DNA from: Verrucomicrobia subdivision 6 bacterium
GTDB lineage: Bacteria; Verrucomicrobiota; Verrucomicrobiia; Methylacidiphilales; Verrucolacustridaceae
Direction of reading: 5' to 3'
NCBI GenBank assembly: GCA_947466515.1
Contig: CANIEM010000001.1
Coordinates: 62,001 to 126,000, forward strand
Length of the DNA stretch: 64,000 nt
Numbering within the stretch: the first letter of the stretch is position 1; every line of letters begins with the position of its first letter. Of this stretch, positions 1 to 9,600 are shown piece by piece. The notes under the pieces are model-generated. The model saw only the letters and a program-made list of their open reading frames with translations, was not told where the DNA came from and did no database searches. A program made the position numbers and the translations under genes.

Positions 1-10
1 TCTGAGGAGT

Positions 11-1954
11 TTAGGATTGGAGGAAAGTAGCGAAGGCTTTGAGTGGGAAGGCTCGTTTGTAATGGTCGTAGCGGATGAGGGTGGTCCGATAAAAAAGCCC
101 AGGAATCGGTTGAGGCGGAAAATCTCCATCGGCTTGTTGGGTTTTGAGAAGAAAATCCAGTCCTCTGATCACGGCAGGATCATCCTTCGGTCCTGTGGCG
201 AGAAGGGCGATAACCGCCAACGCGGTGGGCTCAACCAAACCCACCTCACTCGGAATCGGTCGACGTTGCAGGCAAGAGTCTGGATGCTCGCCCCATCCAC
301 CGTCGGCGAGCTGTTGGGAGAGAAGAAAATTACGCCCTCGAACTATTCGAGGGTCGTGAATGGGAAGGCCAGCTGCCAGGAGGCCTGGAAGGGCGAACGA
401 GGTTCCATAATTAAAGCAGATGCCCCAGACCGCTTCCCAAGAGCCGTCCTGTTTTTGGGTGTTGGTTAAATAACGGATGCCGTGCTGAATGGCTCGATCG
501 ACCGCGGTGGATTCCATTTCGGGAAACTTTTTTTGCACCAAGGCCAACGCCGCAAGAACCGATCCGGTGCACTCGGCGTACGAGTGATCGACCATGATGT
601 CGGCGAAGACGTGGGAGGCGTTAAAGATTTCAATCCAAGAAGGGCCGATGACTCGGTCGCAACTGCCCCAACCTCCGTCCCGGTTCTGGTAGCTGAGGAT
701 AAAATGGAGTCCGTCGGTAATGATCTTTGCAGAGATGGGCTGAGGAAGAAAAGGAGTGGCCTCGACTAGGGCGAGGATACTTTCGGCGGTGCAATCGGCA
801 ATGGACCAACCATTGCGACGTTCGCTGAAAGGCCAACCTCCTTTGCGGGGAAGGCGATGGTAGCGGCGGGGGGAAGGTAGTTCATCGATCACCTGATTTT
901 CGACAAGATAACGGCAACCGTTTTCGATTCCCTTACGGGGTGCTAAGTTTGAACCTAGAAGGTTCATCCCCTGTAGGGTGAAAGCGGTGTCCCAGACTTT
1001 GGAGGAGGTGAACCCCTGACACGCGGTGTATGCGGGAAATTGCCAAAGGTATCGAGGCAGTTCGCGCCAACTGCGATCGAGGAGTGCGGTCTTACCTTCG
1101 ACGAAATGGGCTAAGGTGTTGTAGCAGGCATTAACGGGGGCTTGGCGGGTAAAATCAGACTGCTCGTCCTCGTAGACGATGTGTTCGTATGTGAGGCGGA
1201 TGGCTTTTTTGCGCAGAAAGGAGGGGATCCATTTTTCTAGGATACGAACAGCAGGCATGATGAGGCGGACGACGAGGGTTTCTGGGACGATATGGTCGGT
1301 AGGGGCGAGATCGGCGCGATGCTGGGGCCAGTCGATCGTCTCGAATCCTTGCGGATAAAGTTCGGTGCGGAGTTGGAGGAGAATGGGATCGAGAGGAGCT
1401 TGCCAACGGCGTCCGTAGAAATAGGCCATAGGAAGATAAACAATTCGGACATAGCCAGAGATATTCGCGGGATGGATCGGAATCCATTTTGGCAAAAGAT
1501 AGAGTTCGGGCGGGACTGGGGTGACTCCCTCCCATGAGTAGAGGTTGAGGATGGAGAGAATAAATTTTCCCCAAGCAGCGGCTTTGATGGGAGTTCCAGA
1601 GGTGTGGATCCAGGTGCGGAGTCGGGCGAGTTCATGGCGTTCTGGTTTTTCTCCGAGCAGACGAAGGGCGACGTAGGAGATGGCACTGGTAAAGACGGCC
1701 CCGCGGACCGATTCCTCGTGAAGACCGATGGAGCCGTCGGAGATTTGGGGCTGGAGAAGACCTGCGACAAATCTTGGCCGATCTTTTTTTGAAATGGGTC
1801 GTTGGGTGAGGTAGGCGGTAATGACGTAGAGCGGGAGAAGAAAGTTGGGTCCGGTGTAGGGAACGCACCAACTCCCGTCGGCGATTTGGGTGCGCTCGAG
1901 AAAACCGAGAAGGCGACGGGTGGCTTGGGTTACGGAATCGTGGCGAGTGGTCAT
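11..1954 (-). CDS. Oxidosqualene cyclase-type triterpene cyclase
   Basis: This 647-residue protein belongs to the squalene/oxidosqualene cyclase superfamily, which folds squalene or its epoxide into polycyclic triterpenes at the membrane. The acid motif is D387-C-T-A-E, the oxidosqualene cyclase (sterol) form, not the DxDD form of squalene-hopene cyclases. Other oxidosqualene-type blocks are FYGRR, WDTAF, GGWPFSERRNGW, DIMVDHSYAECT with C462, and GICFNYGT. Both cysteines that support the catalytic Asp in known family members are present. QW-type repeats (QxxDGSW, QxxDGGWG) recur. At 647 aa it is shorter than the usual ~730. The substrate inference rests on motifs alone. It overlaps the PIG-L gene by 4 bp and ends near the window edge, so partners further left cannot be seen. 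Confidence 0.88.
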   Translation of the reverse strand: MTTRHDSVTQATRRLLGFLERTQIADGSWCVPYTGPNFLLPLYVITAYLTQRPISKKDRPRFVAGLLQPQISDGSIGLHEESVRGAVFTSAISYVALRLLGEKPERHELARLRTWIHTSGTPIKAAAWGKFILSILNLYSWEGVTPVPPELYLLPKWIPIHPANISGYVRIVYLPMAYFYGRRWQAPLDPILLQLRTELYPQGFETIDWPQHRADLAPTDHIVPETLVVRLIMPAVRILEKWIPSFLRKKAIRLTYEHIVYEDEQSDFTRQAPVNACYNTLAHFVEGKTALLDRSWRELPRYLWQFPAYTACQGFTSSKVWDTAFTLQGMNLLGSNLAPRKGIENGCRYLVENQVIDELPSPRRYHRLPRKGGWPFSERRNGWSIADCTAESILALVEATPFLPQPISAKIITDGLHFILSYQNRDGGWGSCDRVIGPSWIEIFNASHVFADIMVDHSYAECTGSVLAALALVQKKFPEMESTAVDRAIQHGIRYLTNTQKQDGSWEAVWGICFNYGTSFALPGLLAAGLPIHDPRIVRGRNFLLSQQLADGGWGEHPDSCLQRRPIPSEVGLVEPTALAVIALLATGPKDDPAVIRGLDFLLKTQQADGDFPPQPIPGLFYRTTLIRYDHYKRAFPLKAFATFLQS

Positions 1955-2805
1955 TTCTTAGCGCCTAATTTTGCCAGACGAGCGATTGTTTCTGTGCGAA
2001 AGAGATCGAGAAGGGAGGAGAGGAACTCGGTAGGAGAGAGTTTGCTCTGAACGAGGGGGCGAAGATCGAGGGCGAGAACTACCTCCGGTGCGGAGTCGGG
2101 TTGTGTGGGGTTGCCGAAAGTGGCTTGGGCGTGGCGTCGACCTAGTGCGGCACGGTCGTACCGTTTTCCACCTTCGACCTGAGATTTAAAACAGCGGAGG
2201 AGGGATGGTCCTAAGGTTTCGGGAGCATGGCAGGCGAGGCGGATAATATGGGCGTGGGGAACCCAATCGAGATCGCCCCATACTTCGCAACCGTAGATCT
2301 CTTTGGGTTGAGCGGAGGAGGGAAGTTTTTGTAGTGCTTCCAAGCAGGCGAGGAGAACTCCGATATGAGTCTCGTGACGATCGGCAGGGTTGTGGAGGTA
2401 AAGGACTTGGGGACGAGCAGTTTCAAGGATTTTGACGAGATCTGCAACGACGGCGGACCGGTCGGTTTGGCGGACGGCGGTGCTGGGATGGCCGAGTTGA
2501 AGGACGGAGGCGTAGTCTCCGAGGTCGGCGGCGTGATGTTGTTCTTTCTGGCGGAGAGAGATGAGTTCTGAATCGTTGGTTTTGGCGAAGGGACCAGTTC
2601 GAGGGGCGCCTGCGCCATCGGTGACGACGACCCCGGAGAACCAGTTGGTGGGGTGTTGGAAGCAGGTGGCGATCCCAGGGAAAGCGAGGATTTCGAGATC
2701 GTCGGCGTGGGCACCGATCCCGAGGTGGGTGGTGGTGGCGAGGTTAGCGAGTGGATCTTGGCCACGAGGGGCGTAGAAGTCGGCGGAGGGTTGGGAGAAT
2801 TTCAT
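1951..2805 (-). CDS. PIG-L family (LmbE-like) deacetylase
   Basis: This 284-residue protein has the PIG-L zinc-binding signature AHADDLE (residues 32-38; the family consensus is AHPDDE) and a second metal/catalytic block, HNPADRHETHIGV. The family removes N-acetyl groups from GlcNAc-containing lipids, mycothiol precursors or sugar conjugates. No signal peptide is evident, so it is likely cytoplasmic. It sits in the middle of a three-gene operon, overlapping both the GtrA-like gene upstream and the triterpene cyclase downstream by 4 bp. A role in deacetylating a glycosylated lipid is therefore plausible but unproven. The true substrate cannot be read from sequence. Confidence 0.85.
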   Translation of the reverse strand: MKFSQPSADFYAPRGQDPLANLATTTHLGIGAHADDLEILAFPGIATCFQHPTNWFSGVVVTDGAGAPRTGPFAKTNDSELISLRQKEQHHAADLGDYASVLQLGHPSTAVRQTDRSAVVADLVKILETARPQVLYLHNPADRHETHIGVLLACLEALQKLPSSAQPKEIYGCEVWGDLDWVPHAHIIRLACHAPETLGPSLLRCFKSQVEGGKRYDRAALGRRHAQATFGNPTQPDSAPEVVLALDLRPLVQSKLSPTEFLSSLLDLFRTETIARLAKLGAKK

Positions 2806-3296
2806 CGGCGGGAGGCTCCTGTTTTCTGGCGAAAGACCCAGAGGGAAGCGAAGAGATAATTGAGGAGAGCTCCGGTAGCGACGGCAACGGCATTGAGGGC
2901 GGCGGTTTCAATTGGGCGATTGGTTTCTAAAAGGAAAAGAAGAAAATTAAGAAGGAGAAGTTGGAAAATAAAGGCAAGGGCGGCGGTGAGGTAGTATTGG
3001 CGGAGGAGTTTCCACGAAGGGGGCCAAACCTGGAAGGTCCAAGCGGCATTGAGGAGATAGTTGATCCCGCAACAAATAATCCAAGAGAAGAGGGCAGCGC
3101 CAGTGGCGGCGCGGTGACCTCCAGGGTCGAGTGAAAACAATGAATGTCCAAAGGAGAGGAGAAGCCAAACGATGAGAGTATTGAGTAGGGTACCCACCCC
3201 GCCAACAAGGCCGAAGCGGACGATACGGATAATCTCCTTTTGGGGAAGACTTGCAGGAAGTCGGGTTTGGTGAGGACGGAGCGGATGAGGAATCAT
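2802..3296 (-). CDS. GtrA-like membrane protein
   Basis: This 164-residue protein shows the GtrA pattern: four hydrophobic segments (about residues 25-50, 65-88, 100-122 and 130-152), an opening FGLVGGVGTLLN block and a terminal NYLFASLWVF block. Family members are thought to help move polyprenyl-linked sugars across the inner membrane for cell-surface glycosylation. It is the first gene of the minus-strand trio and overlaps the PIG-L gene by 4 bp. Its presence hints that the operon product is glycosylated or is exported on a lipid carrier. That link is an inference from context. Confidence 0.8.
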   Translation of the reverse strand: MIPHPLRPHQTRLPASLPQKEIIRIVRFGLVGGVGTLLNTLIVWLLLSFGHSLFSLDPGGHRAATGAALFSWIICCGINYLLNAAWTFQVWPPSWKLLRQYYLTAALAFIFQLLLLNFLLFLLETNRPIETAALNAVAVATGALLNYLFASLWVFRQKTGASRR

Positions 3297-3373
3297 GAGG
3301 TTCTGAGGATGGCTAAAAATGAGCGGATCGGCAATTGGCTTGAACGGATGGGGAGAGGATCAGTCTAAACTCT

Positions 3374-3778
3374 ATGGCTGGAAGTTCTTGCCACGGAGGT
3401 GCAGAGAGCGAATTTAAAGGCGCGGTGAGTGACCTCAATTCAACGGAAACGTTGATTATCCGCGGGGAGCTGACGGAGCCTCCTACGTGGTTTCCGGCGT
3501 ATCGTGAGTTGACGATGAAATTAAAGGGGACGGTGGTGGCGGTGATCTTGATTGAATCGGAGCGCAATTTGAGGGATCTATATTGGAAGTGGACAGGAAG
3601 AAACGGCGGACGGGATTACGTGAGCGATCTGATCTTTACGGACGAGTACGAGCCTGGGATCAAGCTGGACGCGAAGCACGATCGATTGCATCCCACGGTG
3701 ACGGTGGAGCGGATTGTGCCGGAAAATCTATCCGAGGTGGCGGGCCGAGTGAGTGCTTTGGCGGCCTGGGCTTTTTAA
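3374..3778 (+). CDS. Hypothetical protein, 134 aa
   Basis: I do not recognise this protein. It is 134 residues with ordinary composition, no signal peptide and no clear membrane helix. A central VVAVILIESE strand and a C-terminal VERIVPENLSEVAGRVSALAAW helix look like a small alpha/beta fold. It runs divergently from the GtrA-like operon across a 77-bp gap that must contain promoters for both. The stop codon falls just before the MORN-type gene, and the two may be co-transcribed. Confidence 0.5.
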   Translation: MAGSSCHGGAESEFKGAVSDLNSTETLIIRGELTEPPTWFPAYRELTMKLKGTVVAVILIESERNLRDLYWKWTGRNGGRDYVSDLIFTDEYEPGIKLDAKHDRLHPTVTVERIVPENLSEVAGRVSALAAWAF

Positions 3779-3795
3779 CACCGAAAGTCTTTTGG

Positions 3796-4440
3796 GTGGG
3801 GATTGGGTTAATTGGTTTTGTGGCATTGGGGTTGAGTCGGTCTGGCGAGGTGGTCCCGGTTTCGGAGCTAAAGGCGAAAGGGGATCTTTTTTATCGGAAG
3901 GGTGAGTCGGAGCCATTCACGGGGATGGCCGAAGCGGAGAATAAGAAAAGGAAAACGGAAGCGGAATTTTGGCAGGGGCGGATGCATGGGCGATACCGAA
4001 GTTGGTTTAGCAATGGGCAACTGGAGAGTGAGTCGTACTTTGAGCAAGGAGTGAGGGAAGGAATTGACCGGCGGTGGAATCCGCAGGGGCAGATCCTGCA
4101 GGAGACGCGTTTTCAGAAGGGATTGATGGATGGGGCAAGGACGGAGTGGTACGCGAATGGTAAGGTGGAACGGAAGACGAATTGGCAAAAAGGGAAACGG
4201 CAGGGAGAGATTGAAACATGGTTTGAGGACGGTACGAAGAAGGGGGCAGGAAATTTCAAGGATGGGGAGAGGGATGGGACTTTTGTAGTGTGGTGGGAGA
4301 ATGGCAAAAAGAGGCAAGAGACGAATTATAAGATGGGGGTTTCTGAGGGGTGGAGTCAGGAGTGGGGACGGGACGGGAAAGAAACGAAGAAAGCTTTTTT
4401 TGTGAAGGGGAAAGCGACGGAGGGACCTGCAAAGGGGTAG
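3796..4440 (+). CDS. MORN-variant repeat protein with N-terminal anchor
   Basis: The reading frame is open from 3583, but its 5' part overlaps the preceding gene and looks non-coding, so the start is set at GTG 3796. That start is uncertain and has no clear Shine-Dalgarno. The N-terminus is a hydrophobic signal or anchor segment ([14 protein letters not shown]). The rest is a row of about seven 22-24-residue repeats of the type G..-W..NG.....F..G...G, for example [19 protein letters not shown] and [20 protein letters not shown]. These are the MORN-variant repeats also annotated as YwqK-like antitoxin repeats. The protein is probably periplasmic or outer-membrane exposed; its function is unknown. 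Confidence 0.7.
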   Translation: MGIGLIGFVALGLSRSGEVVPVSELKAKGDLFYRKGESEPFTGMAEAENKKRKTEAEFWQGRMHGRYRSWFSNGQLESESYFEQGVREGIDRRWNPQGQILQETRFQKGLMDGARTEWYANGKVERKTNWQKGKRQGEIETWFEDGTKKGAGNFKDGERDGTFVVWWENGKKRQETNYKMGVSEGWSQEWGRDGKETKKAFFVKGKATEGPAKG

Positions 4441-4484
4441 TCTTGAAACTGGGTTGATGTGGGTTTAGGGTTTCTCTTCCAGTA

Positions 4485-4558
4485 GCACCCGTAGCTCAAC
4501 TGGATAGAGTGTCGGCCTCCGAAGCCGAAGGTTGACGGTTCGACCCCGTCCGGGTGCA
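4485..4558 (+). tRNA. tRNA-Arg (anticodon CCG)
   Basis: The cloverleaf is 74 nt. The acceptor arms are GCACCCG (4485-4491) and CGGGTGC (4551-4557), with discriminator A at 4558. The D-arm starts GTAGCTCAACTGGATAGAG, the anticodon loop CTCCGAA reads CCG, and the T-arm contains GGTTCGACCCC. It decodes CGG arginine codons. No CCA is encoded. Confidence 0.95.
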
Positions 4559-4588
4559 GGTTTCTTTAGAGGGGGAGGGTGAAAAAAG

Positions 4589-4660
4589 CTCCGGAGGCTG
4601 GGATCGAACCAGCGACCAATGCATTAACAGTGCATCGCTCTACCGCTGAGCTACTCCGGA
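4589..4660 (-). tRNA. tRNA-Asn (anticodon GTT)
   Basis: The reverse strand gives a 72-nt cloverleaf. The acceptor arms are TCCGGAG and CTCCGGA with discriminator G, the D-arm is AGCTCAGCGGTAGAGC, the anticodon loop TGTTAAT reads GTT, and the T-arm contains GGTTCGATCCC. It faces the tRNA-Arg gene, with the two 3' ends converging about 30 bp apart. Confidence 0.95.
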
Positions 4661-4722
4661 AAGCAGTGGGGTAACCTACCGAAAAACTTGCGAGGACTCA
4701 ACTCCCACGGAAGGGTGAAATC

Positions 4723-6303
4723 CTAGATCGGCTGAGGCAAGAGAAAGTAGGAGAGGCTATCGGTGAGGGCGAGGGCGCTGGCTTCGAGGATATTGGAAGA
4801 GACGCCAACGGTGCCCCATTGACGGACACCATCGCTGGATTCGACGAGGACTCGGATGCGGGCGGCGGTGCCGCCGCGGGAACTGACGATGCGTACCTTG
4901 TAATCGATCAGCTTAATTTTACGGAGGGTGGGGAAGGAGGGGAGGAGGGCTTTACGCAAGGCGGCATCGAGGGCGTTGACCGGACCGTCTCCTTGGGCGG
5001 AAGTTTTGCATAGTTTTTTGCCCACGCGGACGGTGATGGTGGCGCGGCTAGTTTCCCGAGCGGTGGGGCGTGCGCGGACTACCTCGACTTTATAGGATTC
5101 GATCTGGAAGGGGGCAGGGATTTTTTGGAGGGAGCGGCGAACAAGGAGTTCGAAGGAAGCGTCGGCGGCTTCGAATTCGTAACCATCTTTCTCAAGTTTT
5201 TTTATTTTGGCGAGGATGGCGCGGGTGGTAGGGGATTTTTCTTCAACGGAGATGCCGAGTTCGCGGGCTTTCATCATGACGTTGGCTCCGCCCGAGAGTT
5301 CGCCGACGAGGATACGTTGGCTGTTGCCGACGGAGGCGGGTTCGATGTGTTCGAAGCTGGCGGAAAGTTTATTGACCGCGTTGACGTGCATGCCGCCTTT
5401 GTGGGCGAAGGCGGTACGACCGACGAAGGGGGCGCGTGGATCGTGGTGGAGGTTGGCGAGTTCGTCGACAAAGCAGGAAAGTTCGGAGAGTTGGCGGAGA
5501 TTGCCGTCGGGCAGGATTTTTTTTCCGAGTTTGAGTTCAAGAAGAGGAAGAAGGGTGGTGAGATTACAGTTTCCGGTGCGTTCTCCGTAGCCATTCATTG
5601 TGCCTTGGACTTGAAGGGCACCTTCTTGGACAGCGGCGACGGCATTGGCGACACCTAGGCCGCAATCGTTGTGGGTGTGGATGCCGATGTTGGTTTTGGG
5701 AAAGCGGGCTCGGACAGAGCGTACGGTGGTGGCGATTTCGGAGGGGAGGCGACCGCCATTGGTATCGCAGAGGACGAGATAGTGGGCTCCTGCTTCTGCG
5801 GCGGCTTCAAGGGTGCGGAGGGCGTAGTCGGAATCGGCGGTGTAGCCATCGAAGAAGTGTTCGGCGTCATAGATGACTTCGCGTCCCTCTTTTTTGAGGA
5901 GGGCGACGGTGTCGGCGATCATGCGAAGGTTTTCGACGGGGGTGGTGCGAAGGATTTTTTCGACGTGAAGGAGCCAACTTTTTCCGAAGATGGTGACGAC
6001 GGGGGTTTCTGCTTGGAGGAGGAGTCGGATTTGGGAATCGGCGGCGGCGTCGATGTTGGGTCGGCGGGTGGAGCCGAAGGCGGCGAGTTTGGAGGAGCCC
6101 CAGTGGAGTTTTCCGGCTTGGGCAAAGAAGTCTCGATCCTTGTCGTTGGAGCCTGGCCAACCGCCTTCGACGTAGTGGAAGCCGTAGGAGGCGAGGCGTT
6201 CGGCGAGGCGAAGTTTATCGGGGAGGGAGAAGTGGACGCCTTCGCCTTGGGCACCATCGCGCAGGGTGGTGTCGTAAAGCGTGAAAGTGGAAGCGGTGCT
6301 CAT
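4723..6303 (-). CDS. cimA: (R)-citramalate synthase
   Basis: This protein of about 526 residues condenses acetyl-CoA and pyruvate to citramalate, giving isoleucine without threonine deaminase. The HMGL-like TIM barrel opens with LYDTTLRDGAQGEGVHFSL and includes the metal-binding block GIHTHNDCGLGVAN and the HKGGMHVNAV flap. The C-terminal third is a LeuA-type dimerisation/allosteric domain that in this family binds isoleucine. The frame is open upstream to 6507, but conserved sequence begins at the ATG at 6303, and the extra 68 residues have a low-complexity hydrophobic composition typical of AT-rich intergenic DNA. A paralogous 2-isopropylmalate synthase is less likely given the length and the EGGWPGSN motif. 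Confidence 0.92.
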   Translation of the reverse strand: MSTASTFTLYDTTLRDGAQGEGVHFSLPDKLRLAERLASYGFHYVEGGWPGSNDKDRDFFAQAGKLHWGSSKLAAFGSTRRPNIDAAADSQIRLLLQAETPVVTIFGKSWLLHVEKILRTTPVENLRMIADTVALLKKEGREVIYDAEHFFDGYTADSDYALRTLEAAAEAGAHYLVLCDTNGGRLPSEIATTVRSVRARFPKTNIGIHTHNDCGLGVANAVAAVQEGALQVQGTMNGYGERTGNCNLTTLLPLLELKLGKKILPDGNLRQLSELSCFVDELANLHHDPRAPFVGRTAFAHKGGMHVNAVNKLSASFEHIEPASVGNSQRILVGELSGGANVMMKARELGISVEEKSPTTRAILAKIKKLEKDGYEFEAADASFELLVRRSLQKIPAPFQIESYKVEVVRARPTARETSRATITVRVGKKLCKTSAQGDGPVNALDAALRKALLPSFPTLRKIKLIDYKVRIVSSRGGTAARIRVLVESSDGVRQWGTVGVSSNILEASALALTDSLSYFLLPQPI

Positions 6304-6604
6304 GAGTAGGAAGGATAACTGGGAAAACCATTTGAGAAAGAAGGAAGGCGCGGGGTATGTTCTCAGGTTAAGGAAGCCCCTCACGAAAAAAAACAAAGTG
6401 AACGAATTTTTAACTATTAAAAAAGAACATAAAACACTTACAGGCAATATCTTGCATATATGTAAATATTCATGGGAATGGCAGAAGAGTGGGATACTCT
6501 TTGACACAATAACGTAACATTTGAAGAGAAGTAATAGGTAGCGAAAATAGAAAGATGGACTAGGTTTACCCTATAGACCGTGCAACGGGTAAATTAATTT
6601 TAAT
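6304..6604. promoter_or_regulatory. AT-rich divergent intergenic region with inverted repeat
   Basis: This 301-bp AT-rich gap separates cimA from the giant protease gene and must carry both promoters. A perfect 7-bp inverted repeat, TTTACCC (6565-6571) and GGGTAAA (6587-6593), lies 12-40 bp before the protease start. It could be an operator or a 5'-UTR hairpin. A TTGACA hexamer occurs at 6501-6506, but I see no convincing -10 at the right spacing. The longer string AACGGGTAAA recurs, inverted, upstream of the sulfatase at 54431. Confidence 0.4.
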
Positions 6605-9600
6605 ATGCTTATGCGTAACTATTTAAAAGCTATATTTGGGATAATTTTAGTGGGCGCACTTGTGCTGGTTGGGTATTTCTCTTTTGAAAAGTTGGAGCGT
6701 AAAAAAAGTGCGAAAGTTGTAGGAACGGAAAATGTGGAAGGAGGCGGAAAGGTTGATGAATCGGTTGCCGTAACGACCGACAAGGGAATAGGGGTGGGGG
6801 TTGCGGGGAATCGGAAAAGTGAGGTAGCGAATTTTCCTGGAAAGGGTTCGGTGGGTGAAGAAAAGAGGGTGAACACCTCTCTGCGATTGAGGTTGGCTCC
6901 GAATACGAAGTTGGTTTCTTCCTCGCAGGTTGGACAAAAAAATAGTTCAACTTATCCAGGACAAGTGGAAGAATTCAAAAACCAACCCATTGTGGATCTT
7001 TTGCAGAACTATGATTTGAGCGATCCAGCAACGCGGGCGGCGGTGGCGAGCGAGATGTTATGGAGAGAGAATGCGCGATACGCCAAAGTGCTGGCAAGGG
7101 CGGAAGAGTTGGGGATACCCGTGAGAATTGAGGGACCTGGGCACAAGGTGTCCCGAATTTATGATATTCGCGGAGATCAACCGCTTTACCGCAATACTTT
7201 GAATGCGAACGCCTCAATTTCCACTGGGGCGAACTCATTAAATATCGCACCCTATGGATTGAATGGGACCGGAATGACGGTCGGACTCTGGGACGAAGCC
7301 CGGGCGAGAACGAATCACCAAGAGTTAGCAGGTAAAGTGACTATTATGGACGGAACATCAAGCAACAGCGATCACTCCACACACTGTGCAGGAACGATTG
7401 CGGCGCTTGGAGTGGATCCGAAGGCAAAGGGGATGGGCACAGCGACAAGGATTAATTCCTATGATTGGAACAGTGATTACGCTGAGTTGACCGCGGTGGC
7501 GGCAGTCACGGCAAGCGATGCGGCCAAACTTTCGATTTCAAGTCACTCCTACGGGTATGGGGCAACGAATGTGGATATGGGGCGCTATGAGACAGAGGCC
7601 AGCACAACGGATGCACTGGTGTATGGGACTCCGTATCACGCGATTTTCTGGGCGGCCGGAAATGAGCAAACAGACCTACCTTCGCTCGGTGGATATCAAT
7701 CCATCACCTTCAACGGACTAGCGAAGAACATTATTACAATCGCGGCGGGGGATGACGCGGTGACTGCGGGAGTGCGGAACCCTGCGGTTGGAACATTGGC
7801 TTATTTCTCAAGTATGGGTCCCTGCGATGACGGCCGAATCAAGCCAGATGTGACGGCCAATGGGGTGAATTTGTACTCCTGCATTGGCACGGGCAATACA
7901 GCCTATGACGGAACCTACAGTGGGACGAGTATGGCTACGCCCAATGCCTCAGGCTCAACGGCTTTGTTGGTTCAACTTTATAAAGCTAATTTCTCAGGAC
8001 AGATTCCTAGTGCAAGTATGCTCAAGGGTCTGCTCATCCATACCGCGGATGATATGGGGCGGGTGGGACCCGACTACCAATATGGCTGGGGTTATCTTAA
8101 TGTGAAAGCGGCGGCAGATTTAATTTTAGCTCATAAGGCCAGCCTGGCGGCACCGAAGATGATCGAGGGGACGATCACCACTGCCAATAAAATTCAAACT
8201 CACCCCTTTGTTTGGGATGGTGTTAGTCCGATCCGCGCTACCTTGGTTTGGACCGATCCTGCGGGAACCGCCCAAACGGCAGTCCATACTCGCACGGCGA
8301 ATCTTGTTCACGATCTGGACCTAAAAATCACGGCACCCGATGGGACGACTACCTACCTTCCGTACGTCATGCCGTTTGTCGGCACTTGGACAACTGCCTC
8401 AATGACAAGCTTGGCAACCAGAGGGGTGAATCATGTGGACAATGTGGAGCGAGTAGATCTGGATACGCCCACCGTTTCTGGCACGGCCTACACGGCGACG
8501 ATTTCGCTCACGGGAAATCTGAAGTCAGGGGTGACCAGTCAAAACTACTCGTTGATTTTGACAGGAGGAGCGAACCTCGCTGCGAATCCTCCCCCGAGCG
8601 TGACTTTAACCGCACCAACAGATGGGGCGGTTATTCTGCCGAATGTACCGATCACTTTGACCGCCACGGCGGCTGATCAAACCTCGTCGGGCGCCACGGG
8701 AACGGTAACGAAGGTGGAGTTTTTTGATGGAGCCACCAAGCTCGGGGAGGATCTGAGTACGCCTTATTCACTCCCTTGGACCCCAACAGTCAGCGGAGTT
8801 CATGTCCTCACAGCGAAAGCGACCGACAGTGAGAATGCTTCTTCTTCGTCGGCTTCCGTTGGAGTGACCGTGATGATTGGCGATGGAACGCCAGTGGTTA
8901 CATCGTTTACCCCAACGAGTGGGACGGGGGGTGGACTGGTCGTGCTGACAGGCTCGAACTTGGCAGGCAGCACCTCGGTAAAATTTAACGGGTTATCCTC
9001 ATCTTTTACGGTTGATTCGGCAACCCAGATTACAGCGACTGTTCCTAGCTTGGCCACTACGGGAAAGATCTCGGTGACGAACGGGTTTGGTAGCTCAGAG
9101 AGTTTAACCAACTTCACGATTGTTCCTATTCTGCTAAATGAGAATTTTTCGGCCATCACGAGTGGAGACAATACGACAACTTCAGGATCGAGCGCAGCTT
9201 GGGCGGGAGACACGCTTTTTCCCACAGTGGTGAATACGTATCAGGCAGGCGGGGCAGTGAGGTTGGGGAAGACCAGTGCGGCAGGTTCAATCACCAGCAA
9301 AACTTTGGATCTGAGTGTGAATGGAGGAGTCTTTGATGTGAGTTTCGATGTTAAAGGGTGGAATTCTTCGGGAAATATTGTGGTGACGGTGAGTGGATTG
9401 ACCCCGCAAACAATCTCTTATACCAGCTTATTGACCGAAAGCTTCGAAGCGAAGACCTTGCATTTCAATGGGGGGACGGCAAACAAGACGATTACATTTG
9501 CCACTGACAGCACCACGAAGCGTGCATTTTTAGATAATATTATTGTTTTCTATACCCCAGCAGTCGAAGTTGCACCTGTGATCAGCAGTCCCCTGGCACA

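Noticed and set aside
11-1954. Squalene-hopene cyclase annotation
   Set aside because: The DxDD acid motif is absent; DCTAE and WDTAF match the oxidosqualene class.
3583-3795. In-frame N-terminal extension of the MORN-repeat gene from ATG 3583
   Set aside because: It overlaps a well-formed gene in another frame and gives Arg/Gly-rich sequence with no hydrophobic or domain signal.
5125-5658. Long plus-strand open frame over cimA, and many similar opposite-strand frames elsewhere
   Set aside because: They are shadows of real genes caused by codon bias, with Gly/Glu- or Arg/Pro-rich sequence and no family or start signal.
6304-6507. Longer cimA start at 6507
   Set aside because: The extra residues are Phe/Leu/Ser-rich and translate AT-rich intergenic DNA; the conserved citramalate synthase start is at 6303.
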